Position numbers and translations under genes: made by a program. Below, piece after piece: positions 1-9,819 of a stretch of DNA of 64,000 nucleotides. The notes beneath the pieces were generated by a model. The model was given only the letters and a program-made list of their open reading frames with translations. It ran no database searches and was not told where the DNA came from. The DNA is from Scatophagus argus (Eukaryota; Chordata; Actinopteri; Scatophagidae): assembly GCF_020382885.2 (NCBI RefSeq), contig NC_058506.1, positions 19,642,818-19,706,817 on the forward strand, written 5' to 3'. The stretch's first letter is position 1. Every line of letters begins with the position of its first letter.

Positions 1-1464
1 ATAAAGAGCTGCAGTCTGCCTCTTATACTGCAGCCGTGCATCAGAGTCAAACAGTCCGTCACGACTTGAACTGGATCCCAGTTCCACCAAAACTGGTTGA
101 CTAAGTCCATGCCAGGAGTCGAACAGGGAACTGTTTGGTTTACAGATCTGACGAGCGCTGAGGCAGTTGGTGACAACAATTCGGTCCTGAGTATTTATCT
201 CATTATGAAGAGGCTTCCACTAATATTTCTTATTGGACTGCCGGAATCAAACTGACATCTTCATGATGCTACATGTGGTTTGTTTGTGCTTCTCCATCAC
301 CTTCACCGCATTCACACTGGTGACACGGGGGGCATTTTTTAGCTAAACTTACAGGAAACGTACTTCACTCGAGGTCAGATCAGCAGCTCAGCGTAAACAC
401 ACTATGAGAAGACAGATAGATAAATAGATACTTTATTGATCCCGAGGGATCGACTCTAGCACGAGAACGCGTTTGCTTGCTTACTTTTATTCACTGATAA
501 TTGTAGGAGGCAGGCTTCAAATGTTTGGATACTGAACTTAGTAATGGTGTCCAGGGTTGAATTTTGGTACCGTGACAGGAGAATCAGCCGGCTGTGCTCT
601 GCTCTGCTCTGCCTTTACCATATAAACGGTGCTGTGTCTCTATAAATAGCCCCGAAGCCCTGGGGCAGGCCAGCCTGAGCAAAGCCGCCCAGCAAACACG
701 TGGGGGGGTGGGGGGGCACCGTGACACCACCAACAACTCTGGTTCCCTTCCTGCTCTGCTGAATCCAGGGCAACAAAATTCTGTTAACCCTCGTCTAAAC
801 AGAAAATTGGGAACAAGTTCACATGTCGTAACACAGACACCGAATGGACCAGTCAGTATCAGGACGGACCACACACACCGGGGGTTTTAGCAGAATCAGG
901 CAAACAAAACAGGAAGCGCATCAGCAACGACATTAAAACCTCCTGCTAAATGTTTTGTAGGCTTTTCTCGTGCTGCCAAAGCAGCTCTGAAGTGAAGGGA
1001 CACAGGACCTCTGGGAGTATTTTGCAGCCACCGGCATCAGAATGTCGGATCCTCTGGGACCTGTGCATTTGAGGGTGTGGCCCCCAGGTGGGAGGCCCCA
1101 CCTGGTGTATTTGGTTTAAAGTGTCTGCAGTGTTCAGGTGGGCGGTGTGTGTGAAAGAACATCTGCAGAACATTGCATTGTAAACAGATGAATGTTATTC
1201 ACTTCACCTGTCAGTGGTGTTAATGTTGCAGCAGATCAGCGTACGTCACATTCACTGCATTTCATTTTATAATATTCTACTCCTATCTTTAACTTTCATG
1301 CTATTATCTTAACCCTCATTTTCATATTCTCATTTATGGGTGATTTTCTTTTATATACATTGTTTGAACACATTTGGGGATAGCCTGAGAACAATTTTAT
1401 TGCCAATGACTGCTTCACTAACACAATGAAGAACGTAAACCTGAAGCTTTACATCCATATGTGA

Positions 1465-1735
1465 CTACTTGAACATCTCATTATGGTTTCTCCAACACTT
1501 TGGAAAGTGGCAGCAGGGACTTTCACCCGTTCAGCCACAACAGCAGCAGTGAGGTCCACCACTGATTGACTCACAGTCACTTCCGGTTCATCCCAAAAGG
1601 TGTTGGACTGGCCTGAGGTCAGAGCTCTGTGCAGGCCGGTCAAGTTCTTCCACACCAACCTGGGAAAAGCATTTCTTTATGGAGCTGGTCATCAAACTTG
1701 AAAAGTGCTGTCAGGGTTTGGTAGAGTCGAGCAAC
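1465..1735 (-). mobile_element. Degenerate Tc1-like transposon fragment
   Basis: Read on the minus strand, this piece gives broken fragments of the C-terminal part of a Tc1/mariner transposase. They include remnants of the block around 'VEELD' and the 'PVQHL' segment that carries the last catalytic acid in intact elements. The frame is broken several times, and neither a complete transposase nor clear terminal repeats are visible. It is a dead relic, related in sequence to the copies at about 4423 and 21390. Confidence 0.6.
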
Positions 1736-3382
1736 ATTTAACTTTGTGCCCCTTTTCAAGCATATCTGTTGTGGGAAATGTGATCTGCCTGTTGATAGGC
1801 ATTTTTGCATACATTTAGCCCTGACGTGATGGTGTGACCAGCATCAAAACCCATTACTACTGGCTAAAATAACAGTGTCCTTCACATACGGTATCTTCCA
1901 GCCAGCAGAGGCAGCCATGAGTCCACAGCAGCAGGTCAGCATGAAAGAAAGCCTCTGACACCTTGGATTTCACATGATTTGTACCAACTCTTCACTGTTT
2001 GTTCACCTAAAGAATCCTGCAAGCATCTTTATATTCTTACTGAATTATACAGAGACAATCATAAGTTCCTTTGCTCAGATTGCTGTGATGCAGAGTTCTG
2101 ATTGCATGTATTTACTCAGATTTTGTGCGTATAGTGTTGGTAGATGAAGCCATTCTGTGACATTACAACATACTGAATCCTAACCCCTGTATGGTGACAT
2201 ACACACCTCTGGAATTCGTATCTTTTCTAGTTTCATCACACAAGCTCATGTTTTCTTCTCCTCCCAGAAAAAGCAAGCAGCTTTGGCAAACACTGACTTC
2301 TATTGTTTTCACTCCTTATCTCACTAGTAAAGCCTTTGGTAAATTTGTCTGAAGTTTATTTTTGTACCGACATGTACTGCATGTGATAAAAATACACAAA
2401 CCCATTTTTATTTTAAAAAAATAGAAGATCATTTCTAAGTAGTTGTATATTATGACTTGGCATGGCGGATTAACAAAGTGAAAATTTAATTTTTATTTCA
2501 CAGTGCTTTAAAATGAATGACTGCGTCTCTGTTTGGCTCTCTGGCGGGATTCAGACTAATGGAAAGCACAGATCTGACATTTACCTCCTCTCTGCTCTCC
2601 ACACTACTTGCCTCCCATTAATTCTCAGTGATTCAGCCGACTGAATGACCTGACCAAAACGCCACCCGCCACCAATGACCCTTGTGATGGCCCTAACTCA
2701 TCTAGTCCATTCCTCAAACGGTGTCCTCGCACTCCACTCTCATTTATCTCCTCTGTCGCACACACACTCAGACACACACTCAGCTGGTTTGGTTCACCAC
2801 CTGATACAAAAACACATACACCAAGTTGGGGACGAGCCTCTGTGAAGCGACATCCAGCCTTTGGCAGTCGTCCCTGCCGTTCGCCTTTTACGCCGGTGAT
2901 CAAGGAACTGAAGCTTATTGTACTGCTGCACAAGCCGTAAATTACTCTGAATAAGGGCATCGCGTAAAACAGAAAATGGAAAAGCGCAGTGAGCCGGTTA
3001 GCTTCGACACTTCCTCACCACCTGGGAAACACTTTCAGTACGTTTATTAGAGCGTCCTCAGCCAGTGAAGCACGAGACTCCTGATCTCCAGGTCACGTGT
3101 GCCTTTAAATTAGAAATGCATCCCCGTGTGTTTCTGTACCATCTCAAAGAACTGGTTTCTGGCATCCAACATGTTCTCTCTGTGACAACGTGTTGTTTTT
3201 AGTTTTCCCTCATACTACCTCACATATTTCTACTTCAGTTACAGTCTTCCTACATGTCCTGAGATGTACTGCCAGGTCATGCTAACCGCGAAAAAACTAA
3301 TTCTTCCACAAGTAAATCTCTAAAATACCATGTCAGTGTTCATCTGGGTTCTGTTTTGTTTTTAACCCACAATCCTGCAAAG

Positions 3383-3383
<1 letters not shown>

Positions 3384-3414
<31 letters not shown>
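3384..3414. repeat. (CA)n microsatellite
   Basis: Uninterrupted CA dinucleotide run of about 15 units. Confidence 0.95.
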
Positions 3415-3417
<3 letters not shown>

Positions 3418-4422
3418 GCAAACCAGTGCAAAATATCTTTATGCTGTGAACTAGTTTCATTCAGGAGTGGAACATAATATAAATGTGTGGGTGGACAGAA
3501 CAACAGCAATATTGGAAGCTGTGTTTCCGGTGAAGAAGCTGTGACAGTTTCTCGCTGGCAAACCCGACCTATTTTGGAGACGCATTGTACTCTGATACTT
3601 GACGACTGCGAGTTCAGAAATCTGTTTTGTCTCTTCTGTGATTTTTGTTTTTCTTTTAGGAGAGAAGTTTGAGAAAGATGTCCTTGATGTATGGTACATG
3701 CACACAGCTCGATCAGACTCTGTGTAAGCTGCTACCAAAACTTTGTACTTTGTAAAAATGACAAAACTGCAAAACTACTAAATCTAAAACAGATGATTAA
3801 ATCCTTCCTGTGGTGTTATAGTCAGCAATGATACAGTATCACGTAGAGGGTGTAGCCAGTGAACATTACTGAAAAGCTCAGAAATCTGTACTGTGGTACC
3901 AACTGCAGCCACTCACTGAAATGTTAAAGTCTGCAGCTGTCTCATGTAAGATTTCGGATGATTTTTCAGTCACTCAGTTTATTTTCATCCTTCAGTCTCA
4001 ACCTGATCATCCTGAATAAAGGTGTGGTAGTAGCTCAGTAGCCCAGTGAAGGACCTGTGACCTGTCACACGGAGTCATAGTTTTCTCAGCTGACTCACTT
4101 GGATTGTGACGTAACTATTCACACACCTGTGGGTCAAAGCTGGGGAGTGACTAATTAATGTCATGTGAATTAGAATTTAATCATTTATGTCACTATAATG
4201 ACAGTGACACAAATCCCTGCATTGAAATTTACTATTTGTTTTTCAGACGGATATTTTGTTGACATACAGTGGCAGTCCTCTGGTTCTGTAATGCAAAGCA
4301 ATCCATCACACCCAACAATAAGCTTGTTAGATTTGCCAAAGTTAAGATTTCATTATGCTTCCACGGTGTTTTAAAATCTTTTCTTTGGAGGCACATTCAA
4401 GGAACATTTAAGAATTACACAA

Positions 4423-4985
4423 TACAGACAAAAGTATTGGGACACATCTCACCTGTTATTGAATTCAGGTGTTGTATGGGCCTTTTTGTTCAAAGTTTGG
4501 GCTCGGCCCCTGACTTCCACTGAAGGGAAATCTTAATGCTTCAGCACACCAAGACATTTTGGTCAATGCTATGCTTCCAACTTTGTGCCAACAGTTTGTC
4601 GAAGGCCCTTTTCTATTCCAGCATGACTGTGCCCCAGTGCACAAAGCAAAGCTCCATAAAGACATGGTTGGATGAGTTTGGTGTGGAAGAACTTGACTGG
4701 CCCACACAGAGTCCTGACCTCAACCCCATCCAACACCTTTGGGATGAACTGGAACGGAGATTGTGAGCCAGGCCTTTTGGTCCAACATCAGTGTGTGACC
4801 TCACAAATGCTCTACTGCATGAATGGGCACAAATTCCCACAGAAACACTCCAACATGTTGTGGAAAGCCTTCACAGAAGAGTGGAAGCTGTTAGAGCTGC
4901 AAAGCTGTCTGTGTGTTTAGAATGCAATGTCATTACAGTCCCTGTTGGTGTAAAGGTCAGGTGTCCCAATACCTTTGTCCTTATA
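4423..4985 (+). mobile_element. Internally deleted Tc1-like transposon
   Basis: A short (about 560 bp) Tc1/mariner-type element. The left end reads gacaaaagtattgggacac (from about 4427) and the right end, reverse-complemented, reads gacaaaggtattgggacac. These are inverted terminal repeats with one mismatch over 19 bases. TA dinucleotides at both edges fit the usual TA target duplication. The interior keeps the C-terminal part of a transposase, including the block 'SPDLNPIQHLWDELERRL', in a frame that ends at about 4766. The coding continues in a different frame at about 4791-4917, so there is a frameshift. The N-terminal DNA-binding half is missing. The element cannot encode a working transposase and would be non-autonomous. 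Confidence 0.8.
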
Positions 4986-5683
4986 GCTTAGACAGTAAAG
5001 AAATGAAACCCAGAGGACAATAAAAATAATCAAACATGAATGTTAATGTGCTTTAGCTAGTAAGAAGGGTATCATGTCTTCCTTCCTTCTGTTCAAGTTC
5101 CCAACTCTTACATTTCAAGTTAGAGACCTGAAACAGTGGATTTTCAGTCTCTGTTGTTTAGAGCATTGCTATGCAACACTGACAACACTAGACAAAAGAT
5201 AAGTTGACTTATGGTTCACGGTGATGGATTTCCTATGTACCGCAGCTTCTACATGTCTATTCAAGTTGGTTTTCATAACGTACTGAAATGAACTGAAAGC
5301 AATGCCTGCATAAAAGCTACGAAAGAAATCAGAAAATTAGAAGAGAAGCACTTGTTGTAAAGGCATCAGTGCTGTAAAATGTACACACTGTGGAGACAAC
5401 GAGCTGAACTGAGCAGAATCACCTCCAACCCGCTGTTTAATGTGTCATTCAATTCAGAAAGTTCACCTCTGTGGGAAATGTTGCCCGTGTTGATGAGATG
5501 GGAAGAAGCAGCAAAAATAATTATTTCCCCACAATTTAATGAAAGTCAGATAAAGCAGGAGTGCCTGACTGGAGAGCTTGTTAAAGTGAATTTTTAAGGC
5601 TGGGGTGACACACACACACACGCAACAGCTGGCTGCTTCTGACCCCTCCACCCACCCAAGTCATGTTGACAACTCAGTAAGAT

Positions 5684-5727
5684 ATGTGTGTGTGTGTGTG
5701 TGTGTGTGTGCGTGCGTGTGTGTGTGT
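5684..5727. repeat. (TG)n microsatellite
   Basis: TG/CG-interrupted dinucleotide run of about 44 bases. A second small AC run lies at 5969-5986. Confidence 0.9.
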
Positions 5728-7204
5728 AGAGGACAATTACGCGTATACGCCACTATCTCAGTGGTTTGATCAAACTTTGTTCAGCATAGTTAATAATTAT
5801 CTACTGTATAGCATCAGCTCACCGTCTCCCTGTCTCTGTGCGCACGCACACACACGCACACACACAATCTCTCAAACACACAGGCAGACTTTGTATTCAA
5901 GGGCCTTTTGCTGCTGATGCCCTGCACAGGAATGTACAGCTGACCCTACAGCCCAGCTGATCCAGGGCACACACACACACACACACTAAGGAGCATGCTC
6001 AGTTATGCGTCTGTGATGCAGAACCTGTGCGCTGCCATCATTTAAATACACTTACAACAATGCGCAGCCTTGACTGTGATGGGAGGAAATTGATTTCCTG
6101 CTCGCACGGCGTACAAAACATTTACCTGGGTCAAAGTTAGATGTAAAGACTGAAAGTAAAAAGGAGCACACAGAACGAGTGTGGCTTCCTGAGTGAGTGA
6201 GTGAGTTATCACGACCGTTAGCAAGAGGTCAGTCATATTCATCTTTCCGTCTGTCATTCCTCCAATATTACGCTGATTTATTTTATCTAAACAAGTGATT
6301 GTGGACCACATCATTCAGAGTAATAGCCCACAATATTATGAGTGTGTAAATAAATGTCTGGTTTGCTAATATCGACTGACTGATGTAACATTAAAGTGTA
6401 ATCATTGCTCTCAGTATGGCTCAGGAAAGCTTTTAGAGTCACTCTTGCAGACAGTACCCAGTACGCATCTCTTTATAAGGGAAGCAGTCGCCACCACATG
6501 TGGAGGCCATGCGTTTCATGTTTCGGGTTTGTTTGGATTTAACAGAAGAAAATTTGGCAGTTTTGCACGAGCCGTGAAAGAAAATGTGCCTCCTAAAGAA
6601 ACTCCCCCAGCTGAAGAGAAGATGTCACAGTGGAGGTCTGAGGTTAGATCTGAGGATGATAAGTCCTGGTGTATGAGGAACCGTGCATTTTTCCTGCACT
6701 TCACAGTTCGCACTCACCACCTCAGGTTGCACTGCTGCTTGCAGCTGGAAAACGCAACGTGCGGATGCCTTCTTTCAGTGTTGGCCATGACAGAAGTCAG
6801 TGATGCAGGTTTTAAAAGTGTTTCAGCCTCAACTGTCTCCACATAGCAGTAGACGCTGGTGTTCATGTGTATTTCCTGGGTTACTGACAGGTTATAAAGC
6901 CCCTGTTCTATTTAACAGATTCATCGAGGCTAACTCTAATTGCACAACGTCCCTAAATTTACTGCAGGTCGAAAGAAGCAGTTACTACATTTTAAAATGG
7001 CAATGTTAAGCGTGTGTGGGGGTAAAAATGGTCCTCTTCTTCAGTCACAAGGCTACAGGCAGATTGGTTGGTTTCCACTTTCAGTTAAAAGCCCTTCATT
7101 GAGCAAAGCAGTCACATGTTTTCCCTGGAGCCCAAAGTACTTTGACCCTTTCGCAGGCCTGCAGATCCTTACAAAAGAGACACTCGAAACAGGGTACCGC
7201 TAAC

Positions 7205-7310
7205 TCGCTAGCTCTGCTAATCCACATTTACCCTTTACCGTGTCCAGTGGGGGAATCGAACCGGCGACCTTCTGATCACAAGTCACTTCTCCAACCTGAT
7301 GGATATTTAC
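7205..7310 (-). mobile_element. tRNA-derived SINE head fragment
   Basis: On the minus strand this contains a good RNA polymerase III B box (ggttcgattcc, plus-strand 7252-7262), preceded by the 'gtgatcagaaggtcgccggt' block typical of tRNA-headed teleost SINEs. It is not a functional tRNA gene, because no cloverleaf can be drawn. Only the head of the element is recognisable. Confidence 0.55.
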
Positions 7311-8291
7311 CATCCTCCAACAGATGGCTATTTAAATCTAATCTAAATATGTTTTAAACACATTAACCATACCTTATTATTCTGTCTGCGTGCGTCAGAT
7401 TCCCCTGACATTTTGACATGAATTCTTCCCACAGAGTTGACATGAAAAATATTTTGTTTCAGGAAATGTCTGCTGTTAGTCTGTCAGTCAAGAAAATAAC
7501 TGACAGACAAAGCTAAAATTAAATCATTCAGTTATTGTGTTAGTTGTAGTCCTAGTAGTTAAAATTAGGACAAACCTGTTTTCAGTTCAACAAAATTCTT
7601 CACACCGAAACAGGAAGTGATATCATAAATGCTCTATTGCTGGTAGATACAAGATACTGAAGGATGCACAAATGGATTAAAATAATAATAAACAAAAATA
7701 AATCCAACAGGGCAGGAGTAATACTGCACTGTGTGCTCCAACACACAATCCATGTTCAAACACAAGAAACACCACTTGTCATTACTGGTCATCCATGTAA
7801 ATGTGCAGGTCAAAGTTCACTTCTTTAGCGAGGAACTTGAAAGTTGTGTACCAAACCGTAACTTGTCTCCATCATCTGCCACGCAGAGCCTGAAACCAAC
7901 AGATTTGGAGCTGCAGAGCGGACACTGGTGTTTGCTTTAAGCTCTGTGCTGCGTGACAGTCTGATCACCCGCCAGATTTAATTTACTTTTTGAGTATACT
8001 GACTGCCAGCCTGACACACAAACATACAGTGAAGAAGCAGGGCTGATTTAAAGGCACAAGTCGGGCCCGTGCAGAGAGAGTCCGGAGGCTGTGCACCTGG
8101 CTGCTTCCCAGGCTCGTGTGTTTGTGTTCGAGCGCAGGCTGCTGGCCCTTTAAAAGCTAAGATGGTGTCCTACAAGCTGCAGTTTCTGCCTTCCGTTTCC
8201 TTCCTGCCTCTCAGAGATCACAGAGCATTTAAAATTGAATCTGAGCTAACATCGAAGAGAGACTGAAAGCCACAGACAAGAGAGGCTTCCG

Positions 8292-8325
8292 TGCCGAGAG
8301 CGTGGAAATGACAACGCTCTCGGCA
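8292..8325. other. Perfect GC-rich hairpin
   Basis: Arms TGCCGAGAGCGT (8292-8303) and ACGCTCTCGGCA (8314-8325) are perfect reverse complements across a 10-base loop (ggaaatgaca). A flanking G-T wobble extends the stem by one pair. It lies about 235 bases on the intron side of the inferred leftward splice donor at 8567. No function is known to me. Confidence 0.7.
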
Positions 8326-8566
8326 TGATGTTGTTGCAATGCAATGAGGTCGCTATTACAAAACTCTTCCACTAATTGCAAAATAAACTGCCTGTCTGCA
8401 AGGATACACTTGCAATTGACTGTTACAGGCACACACACTCAGTGACATTCATATCTGCTATATGACGATGTCAGCTCTGCTTGTGTACAGGCAGATCGTC
8501 CACACAGATATTTGTGTCTCTTTTTCCTTTGCATTGACCAGGGCAAAGTCAATAACGTGCACTTAC

Positions 8567-9150
8567 TTTCTTGTTACGGGTCTCCGTGTGCATCTCGGTT
8601 GCGGGAGCGGTGCAGCGGCGGAGGGGTGGAGCAGCAGGAGCAGGAGGGGGTCGGTCGGGGCTTTGGGTGTAGCTCTATCTGAATAAGAACTGTTAGGGAG
8701 AGAGGTGGGTTTGGGGGGGGCTGGTTTTCCACCTTTACAGTATTCGGGATATGGAACACGATCCCTGCCTCTTCCAGTGTTTCTTTTCAATTCATATCCG
8801 CAGCGTCGAAGGTTCCCTTTTTCTCCCCCCAAAAAACGGCCAGTCTCTCTGTGTGTCTCTCCCTCTCTCTGACGGCGTGTTGTTGCCGTGTATTCAAGGG
8901 CTGGGCTCTCTCTCTCTGCCTTTTCCTCCTCCGCCTCTCCCTGCTTGTGACCCCACCCTGCGTCCCCACCCCTCATCTCTCTGTCAGTCAGGAGCTGCGC
9001 AGCCCTGCAGAGAAGCTGAGCTGCCGGCGACCCGACACCGGCTACAGGCAGGCAGGCAGGCAGGCAGGCAGGCGCGCAGGAGAAGGAGAGCTGTAGCAGA
9101 GCCGCGCGCTTATGCACGGGGGGGTTTCAGTTGCATGCAGCCTGCACGGC
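8567..9150 (-). other. Possible untranslated first exon of a leftward gene
   Basis: Minus-strand reading shows a GC-rich, purine-rich block ending in a consensus donor (AAGAAA then GTAAGT, exon end at 8567). A CRE palindrome lies upstream at 9251-9258. The block is richer in CpG than its surroundings and contains low-complexity CAGG repeats. A 184-codon minus frame crosses it, but its translation is low-complexity and matches nothing I know, so I treat the block as untranslated. The start at about 9150 is a guess from the distance to the CRE. No downstream coding exon was found in the window, so the gene identity is unknown and the call is weak. Confidence 0.3.
9045..9072. repeat. (CAGG)n tetranucleotide repeat
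   Basis: About seven CAGG units inside the GC-rich block. A second short tetranucleotide run, (GGGA)n, lies at about 9293-9313. Confidence 0.85.
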
Positions 9151-9250
9151 TCTGCTCACATCCATTTATCCCCATCTATTAATGCCATGCTGCAGCAGCG
9201 GGCTGCTTATTGCTCGGAGATGGAGAAGAGAGACACCCATGTCACCTTAA

Positions 9251-9258
9251 TGACGTCA
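9251..9258. promoter_or_regulatory. CRE palindrome TGACGTCA
   Basis: A perfect 8-base CREB/ATF site. It sits about 560 bases upstream of the rbm41 start codon and about 100 bases upstream of the inferred leftward exon, so it most likely belongs to the latter promoter. Confidence 0.5.
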
Positions 9259-9758
9259 GCCAGCAGGCTAATTGAGGACACTCGAGCTGGGTGGGGAGGG
9301 AGGGAGGGAGGGAGACTGAAGCGGTGTACAGTAGCTGTATATCCAGCAGGCTTTGCAGCATTACGTTTGATAATATAGCTCCCATGGATGAAGGGAAGGA
9401 AGCCAGGGCTGATGACGGATGGGTTTATAACCACACCCTTTCTAATAAAGCTGGGTGTGGTGCACAAAGGGGTGTTGTGCGTTTATTTTCTTTATATTTT
9501 ATTTCACAAGAGAAAATATGCATGTGTGCTATTGCGTCTGACGCGAATTCCAGTAGAGAGAACAGCATGCAGCCAAACAGCGGAAAAAGAAACCTGGTCG
9601 GCAAACAGGCTTTTCAGTTCTGATCATTTCTGCAATAGATGCAATGTGCATTGCTCAGTTTCCTTCCCAAAATGCACCAAAACTAAACTGTTGCATCATT
9701 TTCCTAAAGTGTAACCACGAAACGCAGCAAAAGTACATTCCTGTGTAGGTGGTGATTT

Positions 9759-9778
9759 AACTACATTTCCCATAATGC
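9759..9778. promoter_or_regulatory. ZNF143/THAP11-type site in the rbm41 promoter
   Basis: AACTACATTTCCCATAATGC closely matches the known ACTACAATTCCCAGCATGC-type element bound by ZNF143 and THAP11 (Ronin) in TATA-less housekeeping promoters. It lies 34 bases upstream of the inferred rbm41 ATG. ETS cores follow it (gccggaac at about 9784 and gcggaagt at about 9804). No TATA box is visible. This fits a ubiquitously expressed gene. Confidence 0.7.
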
Positions 9779-9811
9779 CACACGCCGGAACTGGAAGTAC
9801 AAGGCGGAAGT

Positions 9812-9819
9812 ATGCGAAG
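9812..9819 (+). CDS. rbm41: rbm41 coding exon 1 (ATG CGA AG)
   Basis: Only eight coding bases precede the donor gtaaac at 9820. Joined in phase to exon 2 it gives MRRVSRRS, which matches the start of human RBM41 in pattern. The untranslated part extends upstream toward the ZNF143-type site. Confidence 0.75.

Larger units (their letters stand above)
1..8558. other. Non-coding stretch, no recognisable gene
   Basis: I read this stretch on both strands and found no exon of a family I recognise. Open frames here are short, low in complexity or lack homology. It holds CA/TG microsatellites, two degenerate Tc1-like fragments, a tRNA-type SINE head and a perfect GC-rich hairpin at 8292-8325, listed separately. 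At about 420-470 there is a short piece containing 'ctttattgatcccgagggat', a sequence common in teleost repeats; a similar piece recurs near 60035. If a leftward gene begins near 9.1 kb, most of this stretch would be its first intron. Confidence 0.6.

Noticed and set aside
6445..6846. 133-codon plus-strand open frame
   Set aside because: No recognisable domain or homology, no fitting splice signals, and a weak start. Most likely chance.
7225..7290. Possible tRNA gene on the minus strand
   Set aside because: The B box is good but no cloverleaf with paired acceptor stems can be drawn. It is a SINE head.
8563..9117. 184-codon minus-strand open frame in the GC-rich block
   Set aside because: Low-complexity translation (Pro/Leu/Glu/Arg runs, CAGG repeat) in GC-rich DNA where stops are rare. 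It also runs through the splice donor. Treated as untranslated exon at best.
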